Of a stretch of DNA of 64,000 nt, positions 9,788-18,555 are shown in pieces. The stretch's first letter is position 1; each line of letters starts with the position of its first letter. The translations under genes were made by a program, and so were the position numbers. Origin of the DNA: Pelagimonas sp. Lineage in GTDB: Bacteria > Pseudomonadota > Alphaproteobacteria > Rhodobacterales > Rhodobacteraceae. The notes beneath the pieces are model-generated. The model ran no database searches. It saw nothing but the letters and a program-made list of their open reading frames with translations, and was not told the origin of the DNA. The DNA lies in NCBI GenBank assembly GCA_025210265.1, contig JAOASD010000025.1:1-64000 (forward strand). The letters are read 5' to 3'.

Positions 9788-10416
9788 GCCAGAATCTGAC
9801 CATCGTTGAACACCCGCTGGTGCAGCACAAGCTGACTTTGATGCGGGACAAGACGTGCTCGACCTCGGATTTCCGCCGCCTGCTGCGCGAGATCAGCCAG
9901 TTCCTCGCCTATGAAATCACGCGCGAATTGCCGATGACCACGCGTTCCATCGACACCCCGCTTTGCCCAATGGATGCGCCTGTGCTGGCGGGCAAAAAGC
10001 TGGCGCTGGTGTCGATCCTGCGGGCGGGCAATGGGCTGCTGGATGGCATCCTTGAGCTGGTGCCGGGCGCGCGGGTCGGCTTTGTCGGCCTGTATCGTGA
10101 CGAGGAAACCCTGAAACCGGTCGAATATTACAACAAGCTGCCCAAGGGGCTGGAGGATCGCCTGACCATCGTGGTCGATCCGATGCTGGCCACCGGCAAC
10201 AGTTCCGCCGCAGCGATTGACATGGTCAAGGCGGCGGGCGCGACCAATATCCGCTTTCTCTGCCTGCTGGCCGCGCCCGAAGGCGTCGCCCGCATGAGTG
10301 AGGCCCATCCCGACGTGCCGGTTGTCACCGCCGCGCTGGATGAACGGCTGAACGAAAAAGGCTATATTCTTCCGGGCCTTGGCGATGCGGGGGACCGGAT
10401 GTTCGGGACCAAGTGA
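9784..10416 (+). CDS. upp: Uracil phosphoribosyltransferase
   Basis: Joins uracil and PRPP to UMP, completing pyrimidine salvage. The 210-residue protein has the family pattern: [15 protein letters not shown] at the N-terminus, [14 protein letters not shown], the PRPP loop [16 protein letters not shown], and the C-terminal [14 protein letters not shown] that binds uracil. The start codon overlaps the add stop. As last gene of the operon it reclaims uracil released by DeoA from deoxyuridine. No clear terminator follows before the next gene, so read-through into 10496 is possible. Confidence 0.95.
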   Translation: MSQNLTIVEHPLVQHKLTLMRDKTCSTSDFRRLLREISQFLAYEITRELPMTTRSIDTPLCPMDAPVLAGKKLALVSILRAGNGLLDGILELVPGARVGFVGLYRDEETLKPVEYYNKLPKGLEDRLTIVVDPMLATGNSSAAAIDMVKAAGATNIRFLCLLAAPEGVARMSEAHPDVPVVTAALDERLNEKGYILPGLGDAGDRMFGTK

Positions 10417-10495
10417 CACCCGCTCTGCTCAGAACTCTGCGCTTTACAGGCCATGGGGGATCGGGCATGGTGGACGCACATCTGTGGGGGCAGTC

Positions 10496-11830
10496 ATGAC
10501 ATTGAAATCATTTGCCATTATGGCTATTTGCGCCGCTGGCCTGGGCATTGTTTCCGCGCCCGCAACAGCGCAGGGCAAGATCGAAGACATCCCGGCCAAC
10601 TTCCCGCCGGCCAGTTTCAAGGGCAAGCAGTTCGTCGACAATCGCGGCTGCGTCTATGTGAAGGCGGGGTTTGATGGCGCGGTGACCTGGGTGCCGCGTG
10701 TGACGCGGGCGCGCAAACATGTCTGTGGGCAGACGCCCAGCTTTGGCGGACAGACGGCGGTAGCGCCGCTGAACAAACCCGCGTCAAAGCCTGTGCAGAT
10801 CACCAATGATGCGCCCCCCGCGGCAAAACCGGTGGCAAAGACCGCTGCGCCGCAGATCGCCAAGCCTGCGAAGCGGGCCCCCAAGCCCAGCCAGCCCACG
10901 GTGCGTGTCAGCAAACCCAAGCCCAAACCGCAGCCTGCTGCCAAGCCGGTCAAACGTGTGGTGCGGGCGCCTGCCTCTAAACCCGTGGCTGCCCCGCCGC
11001 CGCGCGTTCTGCGCCGTGTGCCCGAAACCGCTGCACCTGCGCCGCGCAACACGGCCCGCGTCGCACCCGGTGGTGCCCAGCTGCAGCCGATCCCGGATTA
11101 TTCCCGCGGCCCCTGTGGCAATGGCAGCACCAAACGCGCCCCTAATGGGCAGACCGTGTCCATTCGCTGCGGGTCTCAGGACACACCGCATGTGACCGTG
11201 ATCCGTCGCGGCGAAGCGCCCGGACCCGGCAAAAACGTCTATATCAACAAAAGCTATGACGGCAGCAGCCTGCTGAACCTGCCCGGCAACACGCGGATCG
11301 TGCCGCGTCATGTCTATGAGAATGGCAATCACGAGATTCTGCCGATCCCTCAGGGCTATATGCCCGCCTGGCAGGATGATCGCCTGAACCCTTATCGCGC
11401 CTGGCAGACGGTGGATGGCTATCGCGCCACCCAGCAGGTTTGGACCAATACGGTGCCGCGCCAGCTGGCAGCAAAGGTCCGCAATCACGGTCTGAAAGAC
11501 GCGCGTGTGGCCTATCGCACCTCGCATCAGGCGGCGACGCGCCTGCAGGCGGAACAGGCGCGGACGCCGCGCATTTCCACGCGGGGGGCTGCGGTGCAGA
11601 CCCGCAGCGCGCGTTTTGTCGAGGTCGGCCTGTTCAGCACTTCTGCCAAGGCAGCCGAGGCAGCGGCGCGGCTGCGCGCGGCGGGGCTGCCCGTGCGCCA
11701 GCAGGGCGCGCGCCACGCAGGCGAAGCCATGACACGGGTGTCGGTCGGCCCCTATGCGTCGGTGGCGGCGTTGACTGCGGGGCTGGGGGCTGTGCGGGCC
11801 ACAGGATATACCAGCGCCTACACACGCTAA
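10496..11830 (+). CDS. Secreted SPOR-domain protein
   Basis: A 444-residue exported protein of unknown exact role. A signal peptide (residues 1-25, SFAIMAICAAGLGIVSAPATA) is followed by a short conserved region with two cysteines (GCVYVKAGFDGAVTWVPRVT), a long proline/lysine/alanine linker (about 100-200), a second conserved region with RGPCGNG, and a C-terminal SPOR domain (about 365-444, SARFVEVGLFSTSAKAAEAAARLRAA). SPOR domains bind denuded glycan strands of septal peptidoglycan, so a division or cell-wall role is likely. The ATG at 10496 directly opens the signal peptide. It sits 79 bases after upp and has its own terminator. Confidence 0.8.
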   Translation: MTLKSFAIMAICAAGLGIVSAPATAQGKIEDIPANFPPASFKGKQFVDNRGCVYVKAGFDGAVTWVPRVTRARKHVCGQTPSFGGQTAVAPLNKPASKPVQITNDAPPAAKPVAKTAAPQIAKPAKRAPKPSQPTVRVSKPKPKPQPAAKPVKRVVRAPASKPVAAPPPRVLRRVPETAAPAPRNTARVAPGGAQLQPIPDYSRGPCGNGSTKRAPNGQTVSIRCGSQDTPHVTVIRRGEAPGPGKNVYINKSYDGSSLLNLPGNTRIVPRHVYENGNHEILPIPQGYMPAWQDDRLNPYRAWQTVDGYRATQQVWTNTVPRQLAAKVRNHGLKDARVAYRTSHQAATRLQAEQARTPRISTRGAAVQTRSARFVEVGLFSTSAKAAEAAARLRAAGLPVRQQGARHAGEAMTRVSVGPYASVAALTAGLGAVRATGYTSAYTR

Positions 11831-11849
11831 ACGGCCCTATGATCAGATC

Positions 11850-11879
11850 AAAACGCCGCCCGACCGGGGCGGCGTTTTT
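11850..11879 (+). terminator. Intrinsic terminator after the SPOR-domain gene
   Basis: AAAACGCCGCC pairs with GGCGGCGTTTT and ends in a T-run, 20 bases after the stop codon. It could also stop transcription from the opposite, convergent gene. Confidence 0.85.
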
Positions 11880-11920
11880 CGTTTCCCGTTTTGGGTTTTC
11901 CAAAGAAATAGGCGCAGAGG

Positions 11921-12946
11921 TCAGGCCCCACAGATCCCCTGCAGCCGCACCCAGTCGCTGTCGCTGAGCGCAGGGCGGGTGGCACCGCTGCGATGCGGGT
12001 CGCCTTCGATCAGGGGGAGGGTGCTTTCCCCCGTTATATCAACGGAATAGGCATAGGGCGCGCTGCGCAGTTGGGCGGCGGCAAAATAGGGGAGCAAGGC
12101 CTGGGGGGGGATTTCGGTGCCTTGTTTGCTCAGCAGCAATTCGGCGTAGCTGTCCAGAACTTCGGGCGGCAGATTTCCGGTTGTGATCAGGCGCAGGCTG
12201 GCCAGTAACCCGGCATGATCCAGCAGATCCGCCAGCGGGTCGTGGGACAAAGCGCGGGCCGCTTCGGCCAGTACATAACCGGCTGCGATGTCGGGATCTT
12301 CGTAATCCTCTACGACCGAGCGATTCAGCAGGATGATACCGCCAGGCAGATGCGCGCTATGCGGCATACTTTGGGGCAAAACCACCACGCGGCCCTCGGA
12401 TCCAGGGCCCAGAATGCGCAGGGCCAGTCGATCCAGCGGGCGTACCGCCTGACCATCCCGGCAGGGCATTCCGGTGACGCGCTGCATCCGCTGCAGCAGG
12501 CTGGCACCGATTTCCGCCCGTTTGACCTGAGGCACCACATTCACCGCATAGCGTTCCAGCGCATCGGGCAGCCAGAACACCCCGCCCAAAGCCAGCCCAA
12601 GGGTCAGCGCCCCGCCCAGGATCAGGCGCAGCTTGCCAGGGCGCGGGCGGCGGCGGTCAATCGCCTGCAGCACACGGTCCAGCCCTTCGCGCAGCACGGT
12701 TTCCTCTTCGGCCAGTTCCAGCGTCTGACCGGGATCACCATCGGGGTGGTAAATCGCGGGCATCTGACCGGGATTGGCGCGGGCCACAGCGGCGATCGAC
12801 CAATGGCCAAGGATCTCGCCATTGATCGAGGCAATGGTCAACGTCGCATCGCCCATGGACACGATGACTTCGCGCCGCTGGTCCTCGGGCGTGGCGCGCC
12901 AAAGGCCGGTGGCTTCGAGCCGGTCAAATTCCTTTAATGCTGTCAT
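11921..12946 (-). CDS. Membrane protein resembling an M48 peptidase without its zinc site
   Basis: A 341-residue protein not assignable to a named family. Residues 1-105 are soluble, about 108-127 form one transmembrane helix (LILGGALTLGLALGGVFWL), and about 140-300 resemble the catalytic part of M48 peptidases: GGIILLNRSVVEDYEDPDIAAGYVLAEAARALSHDP lines up with the usual pattern of Gly-Gly, Asn, then HExxH. Here HExxH reads AEAAR, so both zinc-binding histidines are missing. It is therefore likely a non-catalytic pseudo-protease, perhaps a chaperone or sensor. It converges on the SPOR gene across a terminator. The M48 link is by eye only. Confidence 0.6.
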   Translation of the reverse strand: MTALKEFDRLEATGLWRATPEDQRREVIVSMGDATLTIASINGEILGHWSIAAVARANPGQMPAIYHPDGDPGQTLELAEEETVLREGLDRVLQAIDRRRPRPGKLRLILGGALTLGLALGGVFWLPDALERYAVNVVPQVKRAEIGASLLQRMQRVTGMPCRDGQAVRPLDRLALRILGPGSEGRVVVLPQSMPHSAHLPGGIILLNRSVVEDYEDPDIAAGYVLAEAARALSHDPLADLLDHAGLLASLRLITTGNLPPEVLDSYAELLLSKQGTEIPPQALLPYFAAAQLRSAPYAYSVDITGESTLPLIEGDPHRSGATRPALSDSDWVRLQGICGA

Positions 12947-13024
12947 TGGGGCCGCTCTGCCTCATGTTTGCGGCACGCTAGCATGAGTTCGCCAAAGCGG
13001 CAATTCGCTCAGCGGTTCAACGGC

Positions 13025-13315
13025 TCAGCTGACCAGCGACACGGAATAGGTCGAAAAGGCGCGGTCCCGCACTGGGATTACCCCCTGATATTCGGGGCTT
13101 TCGAACAGCTCGTGCACCGCCTCGACAGATGGGTACTGCACGATCATCACGTTTTCCGCGGGTTTGTGGCCCACCAGATCATCGGCGACGGCGAAATGCT
13201 GCAGCACCTTGGCCCCGGCCTTTTCCAGCAGCGGTGCGGTGACTGTCAGATATTCTTGATAGGCCTCCGGTTCGTCCGGGTTCATCGTGACACAACCAAT
13301 GACATAGACGCCCAT
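13025..13315 (-). CDS. DUF1330 (dimeric alpha-beta barrel) protein
   Basis: A 96-residue protein with the DUF1330 pattern: beta strand VYVIGCVTMNPDEPEAYQEYL, a central helix and the NVMIVQYPSVEAVHELFESPEYQ block followed by a C-terminal strand. The fold is the dimeric alpha-beta barrel of small monooxygenase-like proteins; no function is established. The start at 13315 has AGGAGCAAG just upstream. It lies 100 bases downstream of the acyl-CoA ligase on the same strand, with a strong hairpin between, so it may be partly co-transcribed or have its own promoter. Confidence 0.85.
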   Translation of the reverse strand: MGVYVIGCVTMNPDEPEAYQEYLTVTAPLLEKAGAKVLQHFAVADDLVGHKPAENVMIVQYPSVEAVHELFESPEYQGVIPVRDRAFSTYSVSLVS

Positions 13316-13350
13316 ATCTTGCTCCTGTTTTAATCGCACGGGCCATGCCA

Positions 13351-13386
13351 TACCCGCCCCCGAAAAGGCAATGCCGGGGGCGGGTA
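13351..13386 (-). other. Strong hairpin between the acyl-CoA ligase and DUF1330 genes
   Basis: TACCCGCCCCCG pairs perfectly with CGGGGGCGGGTA (12 base pairs, 12-base loop). No T-run follows on the minus strand, so it is either a weak terminator or an mRNA-stabilising element between the two genes rather than a classical terminator. Confidence 0.6.
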
Positions 13387-13415
13387 AAAGCGATAATTTG
13401 TTTGATACGGCAGGG

Positions 13416-15041
13416 TTACAGGGTTTTTGCCAGGGTCCGAAGTTCGAATTTCTGGATCTTGCCGGTGGAGGTTTTGGGCAATTCCTGGAACACGACTTTC
13501 TTGGGGGTTTTGAACCCGGCAAGGCGCTGGCGGGCAAAGGCGATCAGATCGGCTTCGCTGACCTCATGGCCGTCTTTCAGTTCGACAAAGGCGCAGGGGA
13601 CTTCGCCCCATTTCTCGTCCGGTTTGGCCACCACGGCGCAAAGCAGCACGGCGTCATGGCCCATCAGGCAGCCTTCGACCTCGACCGAACTGATGTTTTC
13701 GCCGCCGGAGATGATGATGTCCTTGGCGCGATCCGCGATCTGGATAAAGCTGTCCGGGTGCTGCACGGCAATGTCGCCGGAATGGAAATAGCCGCCTTCA
13801 AACGCCTCGGCCGTGGCTTTGGGGTTTTTCAGATAGCCCTTCATCACGCCATTGCCGCGGAACATGATTTCGCCCTTGGTTTCGCTGTCGCGCGCCACGG
13901 GTTTCAGGGCGGCATCGGTGACGATGGCCTCTTCGATAAAGGGCATGGCGACGCCCTGACGGGCCTTGATTGCGGCGCGCGCATCGCCTTCCAGCGGTTC
14001 CCATTCCGCTTTCCAGGTGCATTCGGTGGCCGGACCATAGACCTCGGTCAACCCATAAACCTGCGTGACGTTAAAGCCCATGGGCTCGATTTTCGCCAGG
14101 GTGGCCGGGGCGGGGGGCGCACCGGCGGTAAAGACCTCGACCACATGGTCAAAGGCGCGGCGCTGTTCTTCGGGGGCATTGACCAGAGTGTTCAGCACGA
14201 TGGGCGCGCCGCCGAAATGGGTCACGCCCTCATCAGCGATGGCGTCAAAGACCGCAGGGGCGGTGATGTCACGGCAGCAGACGATCGTGCCGCCAAGCGC
14301 GGGCATCATCCAAGTGTGGCACCAGCCATTGCAGTGAAACAGCGGCACGATGGTCAGATAGCGGGGATGCAGCACCATACGCCAGCTGACGATCTGCCCC
14401 ATGGCGTTCAGATAGGCCCCGCGATGGTGATACACCACGCCTTTGGGCCGACCGGTCGTGCCCGAGGTATAGTTCAGCGCGATGCTTTCCCATTCGTCCT
14501 GCGGCAGGATCCATTGGAAATCTGGGTTGCCGTTTGAGATCAGGCTTTCATATTCGGGGTAATGGCCATGGGCGTGCACACCGGCATGGTCATCTGCGAC
14601 CTCAATGATCTGCGGGGCGGGGCCTTCCATGCGCTCCAGCGCCTCGGCCAGCGTGGGCAGGAATTGCGGGTCGCACAGCACAACCTTGGCTTCGCCGTGA
14701 TCCAGGATATAGGCGATGGTGTCCACATCCAGACGGGTGTTGATGGCGTTCAGCACCGCGCCACAGGCGGGCACGGCAAAATGCGCTTCGACCTGCGCGG
14801 GGATATTGGGCAGGATGGTGGCGACCACATCGCCGGGGGCCACGCCCATGCCAACCAACGACGACGCCAGCCGCGTCACGCGTTCGATATACGCGCCATA
14901 GGTTTTGCGATGCGGGCCATAAATCACGGCCTCATGGTCTGGCCAGATCTGGGCCGCACGTTTCAGGAAGGACAGCGGGCTGAGCGGCACAAAATTCGCT
15001 GCATTCTTTTCCAGCCCGGTTTCATCTTTCATCCAGCCCAT
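13416..15041 (-). CDS. Medium-chain acyl-CoA ligase (AAE-type, AMP-forming)
   Basis: A 541-residue ANL-superfamily ligase activating a carboxylic acid to its CoA thioester via an acyl adenylate. Residues about 186-196 form the P-loop YTSGTTGRPKG; VYGLTEVYG, YFHSGDIAV, DRAKDIIISGGENIS and the C-terminal KTSTGKIQKF lysine motif follow. The N-terminal NFVPLSPLSFLKRAA resembles plant acyl-activating enzymes and bacterial medium-chain ligases. Roseobacters use distant relatives (DmdB) on methylmercaptopropionate, but the N-terminus here does not match the DmdB I remember, so substrate is open. An AGGAGAGGAG ribosome site precedes the start at 15041. Confidence 0.85.
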   Translation of the reverse strand: MGWMKDETGLEKNAANFVPLSPLSFLKRAAQIWPDHEAVIYGPHRKTYGAYIERVTRLASSLVGMGVAPGDVVATILPNIPAQVEAHFAVPACGAVLNAINTRLDVDTIAYILDHGEAKVVLCDPQFLPTLAEALERMEGPAPQIIEVADDHAGVHAHGHYPEYESLISNGNPDFQWILPQDEWESIALNYTSGTTGRPKGVVYHHRGAYLNAMGQIVSWRMVLHPRYLTIVPLFHCNGWCHTWMMPALGGTIVCCRDITAPAVFDAIADEGVTHFGGAPIVLNTLVNAPEEQRRAFDHVVEVFTAGAPPAPATLAKIEPMGFNVTQVYGLTEVYGPATECTWKAEWEPLEGDARAAIKARQGVAMPFIEEAIVTDAALKPVARDSETKGEIMFRGNGVMKGYLKNPKATAEAFEGGYFHSGDIAVQHPDSFIQIADRAKDIIISGGENISSVEVEGCLMGHDAVLLCAVVAKPDEKWGEVPCAFVELKDGHEVSEADLIAFARQRLAGFKTPKKVVFQELPKTSTGKIQKFELRTLAKTL

Positions 15042-15123
15042 TTTTTGCTCCTCTCCTGACTGAAGCGCAATAATGGCAATGGTTTGCGCTGGTGAAAAGG
15101 GCCGTTGGCGCTATCTTGGGGGC

Positions 15124-15762
15124 ATGATTATCTCTCCGGGGCGAAAATTCATCTTTGTGCATATTCCCAAGACCGGGGGCACCTCTCTGGCGCTTGCGCT
15201 GGAGGGGCGGGCGCATCGTGACGACATCCTGATTGGCGATACACCCAAGGCGGTGAAGCGGCGCGGGCGCGTCAAGGCGCTGCGTGAACAGGCGGCGGGG
15301 CGGTTGTGGAAACACAGCACGCTGGGGGATCTGAGCGGGGCGATCAACCCGGCGGGCATGTTCTGTTTCACGCTGGTGCGCAACCCGTGGGATCGCGCGG
15401 TCAGCTATTACCACTGGCTGCGTGGGCAGGATTTTGATCACCGGGCTGTCGGGCTGGCCAAGACCTTGGGTTTCAGCGATTTTCTACGCCACCCGCACAC
15501 GGTCGACACCCTGTCTGGCTGGCCCTATGGGCGGTATCTTCAGGACGCGTCGGGGCAGGAGCATAGCGCCCTGTTCATCCGGCTAGAGCATCTGGAACAG
15601 GACGCAGCACCGCTATGGGATCATCTGGGGTTCACCCTTGAAATCCCACATGAAAATCGGTCAGAGCGCAGCGGCTATCGTGACTATTACGACGACGATC
15701 TGGCCGCGCATCTGGGGCAGGTCTGCGCCACGGACATCGCGCGCTTTGGCTACCAGTTCTGA
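15124..15762 (+). CDS. Sulfotransferase family protein
   Basis: A 212-residue protein with both PAPS-binding motifs: HIPKTGGTS (residues about 14-22, 5'-phosphosulfate loop) and LVRNPWDRAVSYYHW (about 85-99, 3'-phosphate binding). It belongs to the sulfotransferase family 2 type that modifies carbohydrates or other small molecules; no acceptor can be predicted. No signal peptide is seen, so it is probably cytoplasmic. The ATG at 15124 puts the first conserved strand (KFIFVHIPK) at the usual place; upstream starts are possible. It is divergent from the acyl-CoA ligase and converges with the RNase T2 gene 12 bases downstream. Confidence 0.82.
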   Translation: MIISPGRKFIFVHIPKTGGTSLALALEGRAHRDDILIGDTPKAVKRRGRVKALREQAAGRLWKHSTLGDLSGAINPAGMFCFTLVRNPWDRAVSYYHWLRGQDFDHRAVGLAKTLGFSDFLRHPHTVDTLSGWPYGRYLQDASGQEHSALFIRLEHLEQDAAPLWDHLGFTLEIPHENRSERSGYRDYYDDDLAAHLGQVCATDIARFGYQF

Positions 15763-15774
15763 GGCTCAACCGCC

Positions 15775-16425
15775 TTAAGGAATAGGTGCGAACAACGCAT
15801 CCGTCATCGAACAATCGCGCACCACATCGCGCCCGCAGGGCACGGGTTCCAAAGTCTTTGACAGGCAGATCCGGGCCTCTTGGATACGGCCCGCCTTGCA
15901 GGTGATGGTGATCATGTCGGGCTCTAGCTGGGGGTTGTCCTTTAGGAACGCCTCTTCGACGACCGAGGCGGGCAGGCGCACCTCTTTGCCCAGTTTGCGG
16001 AACACGGCGGGGCGGTTAACCGCCTCATAAGCCCGGCGCGCATGAGTGTAGTAATCCTGCGCCTCCAGCCCCGAACAGACCCCGTGTTTCTTCCACTGAT
16101 ACCAGGCCAAGCCGGGGCTGCCCATGATGTCGGCCATGGCGGCGCTCATGGCACGCGAGGGCGGGCGCACGCTGCTGCGGCAATAGGAGGGCCAGCCGCG
16201 ATGAAACTGGGGCCACAGCCCATGCATGACCCAGCCAAAATCCGCATCCGCGTCACATTGCGGGGACTGCCGGGCCTCACCCTCCAGCGCGCACCAGGTC
16301 GGCGACCAGCTGAGCGCCAGCACGTAGTAATCGAACGCACCGGCCTTTTCGCCTTTGGCCGAAACCGCCCCGCCAGACAGCGCCAAAGCCATAGTTACAA
16401 GCATACCAGTTAAAACAGAGCGCAT
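15775..16425 (-). CDS. Ribonuclease T2 family protein
   Basis: A 216-residue exported endoribonuclease that would cut RNA to 2',3'-cyclic phosphates in the periplasm or outside. A signal peptide spans residues 1-23 (VLTGMLVTMALALSGGAVSA). The first active-site block is intact (WVMHGLWPQ) and the second reads WYQWKKHGVCS. The family's catalytic Glu in that block is Gln here, while the Lys-His pair remains; E. coli RNase I, as I recall it, has a Tyr in place of the upstream His but keeps the Glu. Several cysteines suit disulfides. The start at 16425 follows AGAGGAAAGAG. Confidence 0.85.
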   Translation of the reverse strand: MRSVLTGMLVTMALALSGGAVSAKGEKAGAFDYYVLALSWSPTWCALEGEARQSPQCDADADFGWVMHGLWPQFHRGWPSYCRSSVRPPSRAMSAAMADIMGSPGLAWYQWKKHGVCSGLEAQDYYTHARRAYEAVNRPAVFRKLGKEVRLPASVVEEAFLKDNPQLEPDMITITCKAGRIQEARICLSKTLEPVPCGRDVVRDCSMTDALFAPIP

Positions 16426-16570
16426 TTTCTCTTTCCTCTTTGCCTCTGCCAGATTATATAACGGCTGAGTTCCCCACAACGGCAACTTGTCCCGCCCCCC
16501 GGCAGGACCGTTCGGACCCCGGTCTGGACACGGGGAAACTGTATCGAAACTGATTGCCAGGAGACAACAC

Positions 16571-17329
16571 ATGGCCAAGCTTCTGCACCCCAAGGCGACC
16601 GCTGTCTGGCTGGTGGACAACACCACGCTGACCTTCAAGCAGATCGCCGATTTCTCCGGGTTCCATGAACTCGAAATCCAGGGCATCGCGGATGGCGACG
16701 TGGCAACCGGGGTCAAAGGGTTTGACCCGATCGCCAACAACCAGCTGGTGCAGGAAGAGATCGACAAGGCGGAAAAAGACCCGCTGTACAAGATGAAGGT
16801 CAAGCACAACCCCGCAGCGCGCGACGAAGAAAAGCGCCGCGGCCCGCGCTACACCCCGCTGTCCAAACGCCAGGACCGTCCGAACGCGATCCTGTGGCTG
16901 GTGAAATTCCACCCGGAGCTGACCGACGGCCAGATTTCCAAACTGGTGGGCACGACCAAGCCGACGATCCAGTCGATCCGCGAACGCACCCACTGGAACA
17001 TCCAGAACATGCAGCCCATCGACCCGGTTGCGCTGGGCCTGTGTAAGCAGCCCGAACTGGATGCCGCTGTGGCCAAAGCGTCGAAATCCGTCGCGAGCAT
17101 GAGCGATGACGAGCGCCGCAAGCTGGTCTCGACCGAGCAGAGCCTTGGCATGGACACCGAACCGCGCCTGCCCAGCTCGATGGAAGGTCTGGAAAGCTTC
17201 AGCCTGTCTGACCCGCGCGGCGAGGAAGACGAAGAAGACACGCTGCGCGACGGCGATTTCTCCGATGCGGACAGCTTCTTCAACCTGCCCTCGGGTGGGG
17301 GTGACGATGAGGACGATCAGCCCAGCTGA
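16571..17329 (+). CDS. trcR: DUF1013 cell-cycle transcriptional regulator
   Basis: A 252-residue protein of the alphaproteobacteria-specific DUF1013 family, named TrcR in current annotation as a cell-cycle transcriptional regulator. It begins MAKLLHPKATAVWLVDNTTLTFKQIADF, has helix-turn-helix-like segments at about 18-40 and 115-145 (LTDGQISKLVGTTKPTIQSIRERTHWN), and ends in an acidic tail rich in Glu and Asp. The start has AGGAGACAACAC upstream. It stands alone between a divergent RNase T2 gene and its own terminator, as expected for an essential regulator with its own promoter. Confidence 0.88.
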   Translation: MAKLLHPKATAVWLVDNTTLTFKQIADFSGFHELEIQGIADGDVATGVKGFDPIANNQLVQEEIDKAEKDPLYKMKVKHNPAARDEEKRRGPRYTPLSKRQDRPNAILWLVKFHPELTDGQISKLVGTTKPTIQSIRERTHWNIQNMQPIDPVALGLCKQPELDAAVAKASKSVASMSDDERRKLVSTEQSLGMDTEPRLPSSMEGLESFSLSDPRGEEDEEDTLRDGDFSDADSFFNLPSGGGDDEDDQPS

Positions 17330-17355
17330 TCTGAACCACATGTCAGATGAATTAG

Positions 17356-17383
17356 GGCTGCTCCGGTTGGGGCAGCCTTTTTT
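17356..17383 (+). terminator. Intrinsic terminator of trcR
   Basis: GGCTGCTCC pairs with GGGGCAGCC (one G-T pair) around a GGTT loop and is followed directly by six T residues, 27 bases after the trcR stop. Confidence 0.9.
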
Positions 17384-17512
17384 GTTGCGGGCGGGTGCTT
17401 GGCTGACAGAGGGGCATGGAAACGCTTGGGCCATGGCGGCTGTGCCAGCAGGCATTCCCTCACGCGGCAGGACAAACTTTCAGGCTGGGCCATTTCCCTG
17501 TATATCACCTCT

Positions 17513-18475
17513 ATGGATGTCAGCCCCGGAGATCTCGCAGACCGATATTTGGCCTTTGCGCGCAGCGAAGCGCATGGTGTCTCTCCGATATATGAACGCT
17601 ATGCGACATCCACAGCCGAAAGCTGCGATTTGCTGACCCGGCTTTTGAATTTGCCCCGTGGCAAGCAACAGCCAAATCTTCTGTTGGCTGCCACACGCCA
17701 TGCGGTTGGTCTGCCTCAGGGGGATAGAGATTTCGCGCGGCATGTGCTGGACGCCTGGGAGGAAATAAAGCCCGTCATTCTTTCGCGCTCCACGCAAACA
17801 AATGAGCCTGGGCGCTGTGCCTGTCTGCTTCCGGCGCTGGCACAATTCGAGGCCCCGCTGGCCCTGATCGAAGTCGGCGCGGCGGCGGGTCTATGCCTGA
17901 TCCCTGATCGGTATGGTTATGATTATGGGCGCGCTCATCTGCCTGCTGTCGAAAAGGCGGCTCCGGTCTTTCCCTGTGCGGCCTCTGATCAGACCCCGAT
18001 TCCGGCTGCGCTGCCCCGGATCGCCTGGCGCGCGGGGCTTGATCTGAACCCGCTGGACGTGCGCAAGGATGCGGATATGCAGTGGCTGAAAACATTGGTC
18101 TGGCCAGAACAAACCGACCGGTTGACCCGGCTGGAGGCCGCAATTGCAGTGGCCAGGCGCGACCCGCCCAATGTCATCGCAGGCGATTTGCTGACCGCCA
18201 CCGAAGCGTTGGCCGCACAAGCCCCAAAAGATGCGCGTCTTGTCATCTTTCACACCGCCGTTCTGAATTATGTCGCGCCAGAAATCCGCAAAGAGTTTGC
18301 CACACTCGTGCAGGATATTGGTGCGGATTGGCTGGCGAATGAAGGGGCCAGTATCCTTCCCGATGTGGCATCACAGGCGGTGCTGAACGACAGGGCCGGG
18401 GCATTTGTTCTATCCCATAACGGCCGGGCTGTTGCCCGAACAGGACCACATGGTCAGTTCATAGAGTGGCTGTAG
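17513..18475 (+). CDS. DUF2332 family protein
   Basis: A 320-residue protein of the DUF2332 family, function unknown. It has a helical N-terminal part (residues 1-100) with SPIYERYA, and a region from about 120 containing LIEVGAAAGLCLIPDRYGYDYG, reminiscent of the glycine-rich first motif of a Rossmann-type methyltransferase, then FHTAVLNYV near residue 250 and HPHGQ-like residues at the end. A SAM-dependent activity is conceivable but unproven. The ATG at 17513 has only a weak ribosome site. Flanked by the trcR terminator and the convergent recR gene, it appears monocistronic. Confidence 0.72.
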   Translation: MDVSPGDLADRYLAFARSEAHGVSPIYERYATSTAESCDLLTRLLNLPRGKQQPNLLLAATRHAVGLPQGDRDFARHVLDAWEEIKPVILSRSTQTNEPGRCACLLPALAQFEAPLALIEVGAAAGLCLIPDRYGYDYGRAHLPAVEKAAPVFPCAASDQTPIPAALPRIAWRAGLDLNPLDVRKDADMQWLKTLVWPEQTDRLTRLEAAIAVARRDPPNVIAGDLLTATEALAAQAPKDARLVIFHTAVLNYVAPEIRKEFATLVQDIGADWLANEGASILPDVASQAVLNDRAGAFVLSHNGRAVARTGPHGQFIEWL

Positions 18476-18555
18476 GCGTCAGGCCGCGCGTTAGGTCAGG
18501 GGCGGCGGCTAGAAAGTCAGAACACGTGTTGCGCGCGGCGCGGTTTGCCGACCGG

